DNA of 5,572 nucleotides from an uncultured Megamonas sp. (GCA_900554895.1 USIX01000158.1:1-5572); one strand, 5' to 3'. Positions 1 through 5,536 are shown, counted from the first letter of the stretch. Made by a program: numbers and translations. The notes: a model not told the origin generated them from the letters alone.

Positions 1-561
1 TTCGCACACCCCCATCATATTGGAGGCAATCGCAATCTGATTGCTCATCTTAGCATACTGCCCGCTGCCGGCACTGCCGAAATAACAAATTGTCTTGCCC
101 ATTGCTTCAAAAACAGGCAGCATTTTATCATACGTCTCCTTATCACCGCCGACCATTATAGCAAGTGTCGCGTTTTTAGCACCTACATCGCCACCCGATA
201 CCGGTGCATCAAGAGCCGTTATGTTTTTTTCCTTAGCCAGCTGATATATTCTCTGTGCCAATTTAGGACTGGATGTAGTCATGTCAATAATGGTGCTGCC
301 AGATTGTAATGCAGACAATACACCGTTTTCTCCTAAATATATTTCTTCAACATCTCTAGGATATCCTACCATCGAAATGACAATTTCTGCATTTTCACTG
401 GCTTTAGCCGGAGACTGTTCCCATTTTGCTCCTAATGACAGTAATTTTTCCGCTTTTGCCTTCGTACGCGTATATACTGTAATTTCATGACCGGCCTTTA
501 ATAGATTACACGCCATAGAACTTCCCATAACACCAATACCGATAAAAGTTATTCTACTCAT
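1..561 (-). CDS. NAD(P)-dependent beta-hydroxyacid dehydrogenase (GarR / 3-hydroxyisobutyrate dehydrogenase type), partial
   Basis: This is the N-terminal 187 residues of a beta-hydroxyacid dehydrogenase; the C-terminal third or so (family about 290 aa) lies beyond the left edge. Enzymes of this family reversibly oxidise short hydroxyacids such as tartronate semialdehyde/glycerate, 3-hydroxyisobutyrate or 4-hydroxybutyrate in the cytoplasm. Visible motifs: the Rossmann motif FIGIGVMG at residues 6-13; VYTRT at 29-33, where Arg32 after the second strand suggests NADP(H) preference; the substrate-binding DAPVSGG at 118-124; and GSGQYAKMSNQ at 165-175 with the expected catalytic Lys171 and Asn174. 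The ATG at 561 fits family starts (M-S-R-I-T-F-I-G). A second in-frame ATG at 567 is possible, because the GGAAGAAGAG ribosome site (569-579) lies just upstream of both. It is 156 nt downstream of the YdjM-like gene on the same strand with no terminator seen between, so read-through is possible. The exact substrate cannot be assigned from this fragment. Confidence 0.9.
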   Translation of the reverse strand, partial: MSRITFIGIGVMGSSMACNLLKAGHEITVYTRTKAKAEKLLSLGAKWEQSPAKASENAEIVISMVGYPRDVEEIYLGENGVLSALQSGSTIIDMTTSSPKLAQRIYQLAKEKNITALDAPVSGGDVGAKNATLAIMVGGDKETYDKMLPVFEAMGKTICYFGSAGSGQYAKMSNQIAIASNMMGVCE

Positions 562-717
562 ATTCATCACTCTTCTTCCATTATAGTTGTATTCAGCGAA
601 AATACCTGCTATTCCAGTTGTTCATTTTTCTTTGATACAAATAAGCACGAACCAGAAAGAAACGTTCCAGCTCTGCGCCAGTAAAACCTTATTACTTTTT
701 TATAAATACAGTCAATA
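562..717. other. Intergenic spacer between YdjM-like gene and dehydrogenase
   Basis: This 156-nt gap has no recognisable terminator or RNA gene. On the minus strand a TTGACT (716-711) just after the upstream stop codon could be a -35 box, but the best -10 candidate (TAATAA) is only 15 nt away, so the promoter is weak or absent. A TATAAT at 585-580 would start transcription inside the ribosome binding site and has no -35. Both strands are open for about 30 codons around 595-690 without a convincing start, and I recognise no family in those peptides. Confidence 0.4.
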
Positions 718-1176
718 TTAACATAAAGCAAATCTGTAATATAAAGCGGCGGCACAGATAATATATGCCGTCAGATATTCCCAGCGGCTTCCTACTTTAA
801 ACAATTTTATACCGATTTTTTTTTTGCGCCAGACAAGAGGAACCCTTCCGCAAATACCGTCTTCTACAATATGTAAAAGTGCCCCTACTGCAACAAACAG
901 CGGTACAAGTGCCGCCTGCCATGCCCAGCCTGTCAAAACACCGCTATCATGCAAATACATAAGTACAGCAATTACTATGAGATACGGCACCGTCCAGTGC
1001 GTTGTCTGCCGATGTTTGGAACGCCACTTCCAGTAAGCTTTTGATTCCTTTGGCGGTTTTCCCTCCAGTCTATCCGGCAGAACACTGCCCAGATAACTGT
1101 ACGCTGCATATAATAGATTTCCTGTTGCTGCAAATACTACTACTGTTGTTACAAGTTTATGATTTCTCCACTTCAC
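718..1176 (-). CDS. YdjM-like (DUF457) membrane-bound putative metal-dependent hydrolase
   Basis: A 152-aa membrane protein with the layout of the YdjM/DUF457 family (often annotated as LexA-regulated, membrane-bound putative metal-dependent hydrolase). Candidate metal ligands sit in the family pattern: His6 near the N-terminus, LGSVLPD ending at Asp35, SKHRQTTH at 53-60 (His55, Arg56, His60), LLHIVED at 100-106 (His102, Glu105, Asp106), then a basic VWRKKKIGIKL stretch and GSRWEY near 129-134. Hydrophobic segments lie at about 8-32, 61-76, 85-104 and 135-152. It starts with GTG, preceded by GGAGGAG at 1186-1192, and overlaps the end of the HPP gene by 20 nt, so the two are probably translationally coupled. 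Substrate and reaction are unknown for the family as a whole. E. coli YdjM is SOS-induced, but no LexA box is evident here; control more likely comes from the divergent TetR gene. Confidence 0.75.
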   Translation of the reverse strand: MKWRNHKLVTTVVVFAATGNLLYAAYSYLGSVLPDRLEGKPPKESKAYWKWRSKHRQTTHWTVPYLIVIAVLMYLHDSGVLTGWAWQAALVPLFVAVGALLHIVEDGICGRVPLVWRKKKIGIKLFKVGSRWEYLTAYIICAAALYYRFALC

Positions 1177-1684
1177 TGATTTTACTCCTCCATAAAGGAT
1201 AATCTTTATGCAAAATATACCGGTTATAAATAATTGCCACAGCTACAAGCAGTACTAACCCCGGCATTGCTTCATAGATTAAATAGCCAATCATTGTGCT
1301 TTCCTTTATCTGAATTAGAATAATCGGCATCGCCGCTGACGGCGGATGAACTGCATTGCACTGTACTTTTATAAGCATAGCGACTGCAACGCCCAGCGCA
1401 TATGAAAACCAGTTATGTCCCAGCGTATATACGGTCAGTACACCAACTACGCTTGTTATCAGATAACCCAGAATAATATTGCGGGGCTGCGCAAACTCAC
1501 TGTCATATTTAAAAAAAGCAATGATACTTGTTGCACCGAACGGTGCCAATAAAAAATTATCATCTATGGATTTGGACACCAGGGCCACCATGCCTATTCC
1601 CAGAAAAATGCCGACTGCCGCTTCTATTTCATCTTTACTTATCAATCTAAAAAGCACATCCAATCTTTCGTCTCTAAATGCCAT
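1157..1684 (-). CDS. HPP family integral membrane protein
   Basis: A 175-aa protein of the HPP family, named for its His-Pro-Pro motif. That motif is present as CNAVHPPSAAMPI at residues 109-121, and the second family block, LLAPFGATSII, is at 45-55, followed by AQPRNIILGYLITSVVGV from 65. About four to five membrane segments are visible (roughly 20-37, 45-58, 70-88, 94-107, 132-153), with a charged C-terminal tail. Cyanobacterial and plant HPP proteins have been linked to nitrite transport; whether that applies here is unknown. The reading frame is open upstream to a TTG at 1768, but that codon sits at the predicted transcription start and lacks a ribosome site. The ATG at 1684 gives the usual family length and an N-terminus directly before the first membrane segment, so I prefer it, although its Shine-Dalgarno is also poor. 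It is first in an operon with the YdjM-like gene and divergent from a TetR repressor. Confidence 0.85.
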   Translation of the reverse strand: MAFRDERLDVLFRLISKDEIEAAVGIFLGIGMVALVSKSIDDNFLLAPFGATSIIAFFKYDSEFAQPRNIILGYLITSVVGVLTVYTLGHNWFSYALGVAVAMLIKVQCNAVHPPSAAMPIILIQIKESTMIGYLIYEAMPGLVLLVAVAIIYNRYILHKDYPLWRSKISEVEKS

Positions 1685-1752
1685 TATAGCAAAAAAATTT
1701 TTCAAATTATAGTTCAATCCGCAAAATAACCACAGAAATAGCTTCGTATCAT

Positions 1753-1781
1753 TTGAGAAAAAACACAATCAATATTATAAT
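1753..1781 (+). promoter_or_regulatory. Promoter of the TetR-family gene
   Basis: The plus strand carries TTGAGA (1753-1758) and a perfect TATAAT (1776-1781) separated by the ideal 17 nt. This predicts a start near 1788, about 38 nt before the TTG start codon. The -10 overlaps the opposing TATAAT by four bases, so polymerase can probably occupy only one direction at a time. Confidence 0.7.
1774..1779 (-). promoter_or_regulatory. -10 box of the HPP/YdjM operon promoter
   Basis: The minus strand reads TATAAT here. The best -35 is TGAATA at 1803-1798 with an 18-nt spacer, a weak match that falls inside the palindrome at 1786-1808. Transcription would start near 1767, giving a leader of about 80 nt to the preferred ATG at 1684. 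The -10 match is perfect; the -35 and start site are inferred. Confidence 0.5.
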
Positions 1782-1785
1782 AGAT

Positions 1786-1808
1786 AAAAACGAACGGTAT
1801 TCATTTTT
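1786..1808. promoter_or_regulatory. Candidate TetR operator (imperfect palindrome)
   Basis: This is a 23-bp imperfect palindrome centred on 1797: AAAAA, a spacer base, GAA, a five-base core CGGTA, then TTC, a spacer base and TTTTT. The two arms match at 8 of 9 positions. It covers the predicted start of the TetR transcript and the weak -35 of the opposite promoter. TetR-family repressors commonly bind such sites to control themselves and a divergent operon. The assignment rests on symmetry and position only; part of the symmetry is A/T runs that could occur by chance. Confidence 0.45.
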
Positions 1809-1825
1809 TAAGACAGGTGATTTTC

Positions 1826-2425
1826 TTGGAAATAAAACTCAATAAACGCGAAGCAAAAAAACTAAAATCTAAAAATACTATCATAAAATCTGCCATAAAA
1901 CTATTCGGAGAAAAAGGATTAAAAGATACTTCCATTGCCGATATCATGACTGATGCCGATTTAGGCATCGGCACATTCTACAATTATTTTCAATCCAAAG
2001 ATGAGCTTTTGAACAATCTGCTGACGCAGATTGCTTTCGATATACGCCAGTATTTTTTCAAACTGACCAGTGAAAAGAATTCTCAAACACAGATTTTGGA
2101 AGCCATTGTTATTTACAGTGCTAAAGTTCTGGACCACAACCGTTTTATTCTGCCGCTGTTCATGCGTGCCGTTGATAAAAGCGCACTGACTGTTCAGCAC
2201 CATAATATAATGCAAAAACCGCTTCCGTTTAAGGACTTATTTGACGAAATAATCCACGACGGACAGCAAAACGGCGAATTCCGCAACGATATTCCGGCGG
2301 AAATAATCACAGAAATGTTTCACTCTCTGTTTCAAACGGCTTCTTTCAGCAGCCTGCCGATAAAATATCAGGATAATATCCGTTATAAACTTAATTTAAT
2401 TTTAGCCGGAATTACAAATAAATAA
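1826..2425 (+). CDS. TetR/AcrR family transcriptional regulator
   Basis: A 199-aa TetR-family repressor. The N-terminal DNA-binding domain (about residues 15-62) is clear: IIKSAIKLFGEKGLKDTSIADI leads into the helix-turn-helix, with the family signature GIGTFYNYFQSKDELL at 47-62. The C-terminal part (about 65-199) is the variable ligand-binding and dimerisation domain, which gives no hint of the ligand. I choose the TTG at 1826 because AGGTGA (1815-1820) sits 5 nt upstream of it; an in-frame GTG at 1817 lies within that ribosome site and is unlikely. The N-terminus is very lysine-rich, as often seen in AT-rich genomes. It is divergent from the HPP/YdjM operon with a shared promoter region, which makes that operon its most likely target along with itself. 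It ends before a bidirectional terminator. Confidence 0.93.
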   Translation: MEIKLNKREAKKLKSKNTIIKSAIKLFGEKGLKDTSIADIMTDADLGIGTFYNYFQSKDELLNNLLTQIAFDIRQYFFKLTSEKNSQTQILEAIVIYSAKVLDHNRFILPLFMRAVDKSALTVQHHNIMQKPLPFKDLFDEIIHDGQQNGEFRNDIPAEIITEMFHSLFQTASFSSLPIKYQDNIRYKLNLILAGITNK

Positions 2426-2465
2426 AACATATATTTTTTATTGCTGACAAATTTATTCAGCGGAT

Positions 2466-2512
2466 AAAAAAGGCAAAGCATTTAAGAAAAGTACAATGCT
2501 TTGCCTTTTTTT
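2466..2512. terminator. Bidirectional rho-independent terminator
   Basis: A perfect 11-bp stem, GGCAAAGCATT (2472-2482) and AATGCTTTGCC (2495-2505), encloses a 12-nt loop. It is flanked by six A on the left (2466-2471) and seven T on the right (2506-2512), so it can terminate in both directions. It serves the TetR gene, ending at 2425 on the plus strand, and the DUF1847 gene, ending at 2528 on the minus strand. Confidence 0.92.
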
Positions 2513-2543
2513 ATATCTCGCCTTTTTTTATATCTCGCCTTTT
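2503..2543. repeat. 17-bp tandem repeat over the DUF1847 stop codon and terminator T-tract
   Basis: The unit GCCTTTTTTTATATCTC occurs twice head to tail (2503-2519 and 2520-2536) and a third time partially (2537 onward, GCCTTTTT). On the minus strand the unit encodes the last residues of the DUF1847 protein plus TAA, so the extra copy lies after the stop and joins the terminator. It looks like a replication-slippage duplication; function is doubtful. Confidence 0.85.
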
Positions 2544-3130
2544 TCCATAAGATTAAGTTTCTTCTTCCAGTAACGTGAATATACTGCGCCAAGAGGATTA
2601 TGCGCCAATACTCTGTCTTTTGCCACTAAAGTCGTTACAGGACCCTGACAATTTTTATTAAATATGGCATCATGTCCGACGCACAGCCCGCAGGAAATAA
2701 ATAATTCACAACCTGCTTCATTTAAGAACTGGGCCTGATATTTCGGGTTGCACATACTTTCTGCTTTATTCTGCGGATTTACTTTTTTCAAATTCAGTCT
2801 TTCCTTAGCTATTGCACAATTTTTACAGCAGATGGATACAACTTCAAAATCTTTCGCTAAAAACTTTTTAATAAGACGCGCCTCCTGATTTAATCCGATG
2901 CAAAAAGCCAGACCCAGTTTTTTATAATTCATCCGGCGGGCAAATTCCGCCGTTTCTCCAAGTCTGGTCAGCTCATTATAATAAGTCGCCTCAACATAAG
3001 CCGCTGCCTGCATAATTTTATGTTCTTCTGCTGTATACATACTTGTAATTTTTTCCTCATCAACTTTAGCGCAACTTATCCCTTTTGCCGCACAGATATG
3101 ATTTTTACAATCCGCACAATCTCCAATCAT
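2528..3130 (-). CDS. DUF1847 cysteine-rich putative metal-binding protein
   Basis: A 200-aa soluble protein with 13 cysteines, matching the DUF1847 family (annotated metal-binding, function unknown). Cysteines are at 5, 8, 13 and 20 (CADC plus two, zinc- or cluster-like), 77, then CCKNC at 101-105, 127, 141, the CGLC of SCGLCVGHDAIF at 147-150, and 161. The C-terminal block, with KDRVLAHNPLGAVYS before residue 186, is also typical of the family. There is no signal peptide or membrane segment, so it is cytoplasmic; a [4Fe-4S] or zinc role is plausible from the cysteine spacing but not shown. The ATG at 3130 has a good AAGGAG site (about 3140-3147). It is transcribed alone, between the terminator at 3175-3199 upstream and the bidirectional terminator downstream. 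Its last codons are part of a tandem duplication. Confidence 0.85.
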   Translation of the reverse strand: MIGDCADCKNHICAAKGISCAKVDEEKITSMYTAEEHKIMQAAAYVEATYYNELTRLGETAEFARRMNYKKLGLAFCIGLNQEARLIKKFLAKDFEVVSICCKNCAIAKERLNLKKVNPQNKAESMCNPKYQAQFLNEAGCELFISCGLCVGHDAIFNKNCQGPVTTLVAKDRVLAHNPLGAVYSRYWKKKLNLMEKGEI

Positions 3131-3154
3131 AATTCATTTCTCCTTTTTTTATTC

Positions 3155-3185
3155 AGTATAACATAAAAAAAACTGCTCGCAGCAA
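3155..3185 (-). promoter_or_regulatory. Possible promoter of the DUF1847 gene
   Basis: On the minus strand TATACT (3160-3155) could be a -10, with a poor TTGCTG (3185-3180) as -35 at a long 19-nt spacer. Transcription would start about 18 nt before the start codon, just leaving room for the ribosome site. The -35 falls inside the hairpin of the upstream operon's terminator. This is a weak call. Confidence 0.3.
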
Positions 3186-3200
3186 TATTCACTGCAAGCA
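3165..3200 (-). terminator. Rho-independent terminator of the transporter/kinase operon
   Basis: Reading the minus strand, GCTTGCAG (3199-3192), a 9-nt loop and CTGCGAGC (3182-3175) form an 8-bp stem with one G-U pair, extended by an outer T-A pair. Two bases later comes a run of eight T (3172-3165). It closes the minus-strand unit GPH symporter, kinase-like gene, permease remnant. Confidence 0.8.
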
Positions 3201-3243
3201 ATTCTAAAATATTATAAATCTATGGAGAATTTCTTTTAGAATT
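3200..3243. repeat. 10-bp perfect inverted repeat
   Basis: AATTCTAAAA (3200-3209) and TTTTAGAATT (3234-3243) are exact inverted copies separated by 24 nt, abutting the terminator stem. As RNA this would be a weak AT-rich hairpin. I see no gene or flanking target duplication to make it an insertion-element end. Confidence 0.5.
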
Positions 3244-3346
3244 TTATTTTATATTCATAAAAGCCTTAACAGATTGATTATCTTATAGATATTTAAAATA
3301 AATATACGCACTGAATATCATAATATATTAATGGTTCAAGATATAC
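3201..3346. other. AT-rich spacer after the permease remnant
   Basis: Apart from the first 23 bases of the permease frame's shifted continuation and the inverted repeat at its other end, this stretch has no open frame, promoter or RNA structure I can support. It is markedly more AT-rich than the flanking genes and could be decayed coding sequence of the lost permease. Confidence 0.4.
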
Positions 3347-3496
3347 CTATTGTACCCATTTTCTTTTTTTCAAAAGTGTGTATCTCGCAATTATCATGAG
3401 CATTACACCGGTGAGACCGACAACTGTACGCTGTATTTTTTCAGAAATTATAAGCATATATGCTATCACGAATACAGCAATAGCTACATAAGCCAT
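3347..3496 (-). pseudogene. Remnant of ArsB/NhaD (SLC13-like) permease N-terminus
   Basis: Starting at the ATG at 3496 this frame gives 49 residues with the opening of an ion-transporter-superfamily permease: AIAVFVIAYMLIISEKIQRT followed by VVGLTGVMLMII, that is the first helix, the conserved SEKI-RTVV turn and the second helix. Full proteins exceed 400 aa; here it ends in a lysine-rich tail and TAG. From 3386 the adjacent frame reads EIHTFEKKKMGTIGIS before a stop at 3336, resembling the family's next segment (an HTFE-type turn, then NTIG) after a frameshift and a small deletion. Beyond that no homology is visible. The frame is open upstream to a TTG at 3556 inside the kinase gene, but the ATG (31 nt after the kinase stop) or a TTG at 3505 fits better. 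A stand-alone small membrane protein is the alternative. Confidence 0.55.
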
Positions 3497-3527
3497 CGTA
3501 TCCAAAAAATTACTTCTTTTCTTTTTC

Positions 3528-4136
3528 TTATTTACAATCTTGCTGTTGCAACTCAATATATTTTATGATTAAATCAGCTGCTTTTTCTAAAGAAATCTTA
3601 CTTGTATTAATCATTAAATCATAATTTTTCGGCTCTCCCCAGGTTTGTCCGGTATAATAAGCATAATAACTTTGGCGGTTTTTATCTTCATTATCCAAAT
3701 CTTTTATACTGTGACTGCCGTAATGGTCTTTAGCACGATTTAATCTGAATTCATCATCCGCATAAATAAAGAAGGAATACGTATTAGGAAAATCTTTTAG
3801 AATATACTCGGCACATCTGCCCAAAAACACAGCACTGCCGTTTTTTGCTACTCCTAAAATAATTTTTGCCTGTTCAACATACATTCTGTTGAAATACGGA
3901 ATACGTTCAAAAGCATAATCACCGATACCGCTGCCGGCATTGTCCGGTGCTGTATACGAATCTTTAATAATATCGTCAATTGACATATCACCGTAATCAC
4001 GCATCTTTTTTGCAGCCATCTCTACGATTTTGCGGTCGTAGCGGCGCAGACCCAATTTCTTGGCAACGATAGCAGAAACTTCCCTGCCGCCGCTGCCGTA
4101 TTGTCGAGTAATAGTAATCAATGTATTATTTTTCAT
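3528..4136 (-). CDS. Cytidylate kinase-like family P-loop protein
   Basis: A 202-aa cytoplasmic protein of the cytidylate-kinase-like family. The N-terminus ITITRQYGSGGREVSAIVAK (7-26) holds the family's P-loop, in which GSGGRE replaces the classical GKS/T ending, followed by LGLRRYDRKIVEMAA (28-42). Further family blocks are AVFLGRCAEYIL (102-113), FFIYADDEFRLNRA (122-135), a YYAYYTGQTWG segment (157-167) and YDLMINTSKISLEKAADLI (172-190) near the end. The true substrate of these stand-alone proteins is not established; it is not the housekeeping Cmk, which has a different P-loop and NMP-binding region. I choose the ATG at 4136: AGAGGT (4152-4147) lies 9-10 nt upstream of it and only 3-4 nt from the alternative GTG at 4142. 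The ribosome site overlaps the symporter's stop codon, so the two are co-translated and probably functionally linked. Confidence 0.85.
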   Translation of the reverse strand: MKNNTLITITRQYGSGGREVSAIVAKKLGLRRYDRKIVEMAAKKMRDYGDMSIDDIIKDSYTAPDNAGSGIGDYAFERIPYFNRMYVEQAKIILGVAKNGSAVFLGRCAEYILKDFPNTYSFFIYADDEFRLNRAKDHYGSHSIKDLDNEDKNRQSYYAYYTGQTWGEPKNYDLMINTSKISLEKAADLIIKYIELQQQDCK

Positions 4137-4150
4137 TTTCACTGTACCTC

Positions 4151-5536
4151 TTAAAGTTCACCGCGTTCTTCTCTCAAAACCAAATCTTTCATAATCATCG
4201 GATACATTTTATCCAATTTATATAAGAACAGACCTGCAATAACGATAATCCAGACAATAATCGGACCGTACATATAGATATCGACTATCATATCAATGGC
4301 GCTCTGCGGCTGAACGGCACTGCCGCTGCTGGAACTTACGTAACCGGCAAATTGCAGCAAATAAGTCATAATCGCTGTGGAAATACCAGAGCCTACTTTA
4401 GCACCAAAAGAGCCGCCGGCAAACACCAAAGACTCAGAACGAACATGCGTTTTCCACTGACCATATTCCACAACATCACCCAGGAAAGCAAATATTACGG
4501 AATTTAGCGGAGCCAGACCGATGCCGCGAATTATACAGCTGAATAATACCCAGTTATAATCCATAGGATTGAGACAATATATTAAATGACCAACCAAAGC
4601 AATGACTGCACCTGCTAAAGACATATTTCTTTTGCCGAATTTTTTCAGCAAAGTAGGACAGATAAATAACGTGATTGCCACCATTATTAAAGTTTCTACC
4701 ATGAATAAAATACCGAATAAAGAGTCATCATGAAAAATATATTTACAATAATACGGCAGCATTGTACCGGATACACCGGAAATAACATTCTGCATCATCC
4801 AGAAACTTAAAGCAATATAAAAATATTTATTTACAAGCAGGGATTTTATACCCTTTTTAATCGGTATTTTTTCCGCATTTTTAAGTTTCGCTCTGACATT
4901 GACTTTTTCTTCGCATTTTATAAAACAGATAATCAACAGAATAAATGCCGCTGCTGCCCATATAGACATGGTTTTTACCCATGCCATCTGGTCGTTACCC
5001 ATAAAATGCACTAAAGGCAAAGTAAAGGAAACCGCCAAAATTTTTCCAAGCGGCGACATTCCCATTCTGACGATGGACAACATCCCCTGTTCATACGATA
5101 TACGTGTCATCATCGTAGATAAGCTGCCGTATGGCAGATTGATGGCAGTATAGCAGACAGTAGTACAGAAATTATACGTTACGAACATATATAAAAACTG
5201 CAAAGTTTCCGTTGTCTGCGGAACGGTGAACAGTAATACTATGGATATCGCAAACGGCAGACTTGACCATAAAATCCACGGTCTTGATTTACCCCATTTG
5301 GAATTGGTTCTCTCTACGATAAAGCCCATAACCACATCTGATACACCGTCAAAAATTCTCGATAAAAGCATTACAAGGCCGACCGTAACAGGACTTACGC
5401 CTACATAATCCGTATAAAACAGTGTCAGTATCGTCGATACCGAACCCCACACTACATTACATGCAGTGTCTCCGCAGCCATAAGCTATTCGTGTAGTCCA
5501 TGAAAGCTTGCCCGCGCTACTTTCTTCATTTTTCAT
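4151..5536 (-). CDS. GPH family (MelB-like) sugar:cation symporter
   Basis: A 461-aa, about 12-helix inner-membrane symporter of the glycoside-pentoside-hexuronide:cation family (MelB, XylP, UidB relatives). The N-terminal RIAYGCGDTACNVVW (16-30) is typical. RIFDGVSDVVMGFIVERT is at 60-77, where Asp63 and Asp67 match the cation/sugar aspartates 55 and 59 of E. coli MelB; it is followed by SKWGKSRPWIL. Asn133 in YTAINLPYGS stands where MelB has Asp124, as in xyloside/glucuronide-type members, which argues against a strict melibiose carrier. The block GDVVEYGQWKTHVRSES from 353 ends in a region with Lys380, matching MelB Lys377. The C-terminal YPMIMKDL is also family-typical. Substrate is not deducible. 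The ATG at 5536 has AGGTGA about 5 nt upstream; an in-frame GTG at 5545 lies in that ribosome site. It is the first gene visible of the operon with the kinase-like gene; its promoter lies beyond the right edge. Confidence 0.92.
   Translation of the reverse strand: MKNEESSAGKLSWTTRIAYGCGDTACNVVWGSVSTILTLFYTDYVGVSPVTVGLVMLLSRIFDGVSDVVMGFIVERTNSKWGKSRPWILWSSLPFAISIVLLFTVPQTTETLQFLYMFVTYNFCTTVCYTAINLPYGSLSTMMTRISYEQGMLSIVRMGMSPLGKILAVSFTLPLVHFMGNDQMAWVKTMSIWAAAAFILLIICFIKCEEKVNVRAKLKNAEKIPIKKGIKSLLVNKYFYIALSFWMMQNVISGVSGTMLPYYCKYIFHDDSLFGILFMVETLIMVAITLFICPTLLKKFGKRNMSLAGAVIALVGHLIYCLNPMDYNWVLFSCIIRGIGLAPLNSVIFAFLGDVVEYGQWKTHVRSESLVFAGGSFGAKVGSGISTAIMTYLLQFAGYVSSSSGSAVQPQSAIDMIVDIYMYGPIIVWIIVIAGLFLYKLDKMYPMIMKDLVLREERGEL

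Noticed and set aside
281..490. Plus-strand open frame of 69 codons
   Set aside because: It is antisense to the clearly coding dehydrogenase frame, with all family motifs on the minus strand.
580..585. Minus-strand TATAAT upstream of the dehydrogenase gene
   Set aside because: A transcript from it would begin inside the ribosome binding site, and no -35 box is present at proper distance.
1157..1768. Longer HPP protein starting at TTG 1768 (203 aa)
   Set aside because: The TTG lies at the predicted transcription start, has no ribosome site, and the extra 28 residues do not match the family; ATG 1684 is preferred.
1961..2215. Minus-strand open frame of 84 codons
   Set aside because: It is antisense to the TetR gene, whose helix-turn-helix and ligand domain are clear.
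2503..2543. CRISPR-like direct repeats
   Set aside because: The units are head to tail with no spacers, only two full copies, and overlap a gene end and terminator.
3350..3568. Plus-strand open frame of 72 codons
   Set aside because: It is antisense to the kinase end and the permease remnant, without a convincing ribosome site; the minus-strand peptide shows family similarity and this one does not.
4899..5153. Plus-strand open frame of 84 codons
   Set aside because: It lies wholly inside the symporter gene on the opposite strand and resembles nothing.
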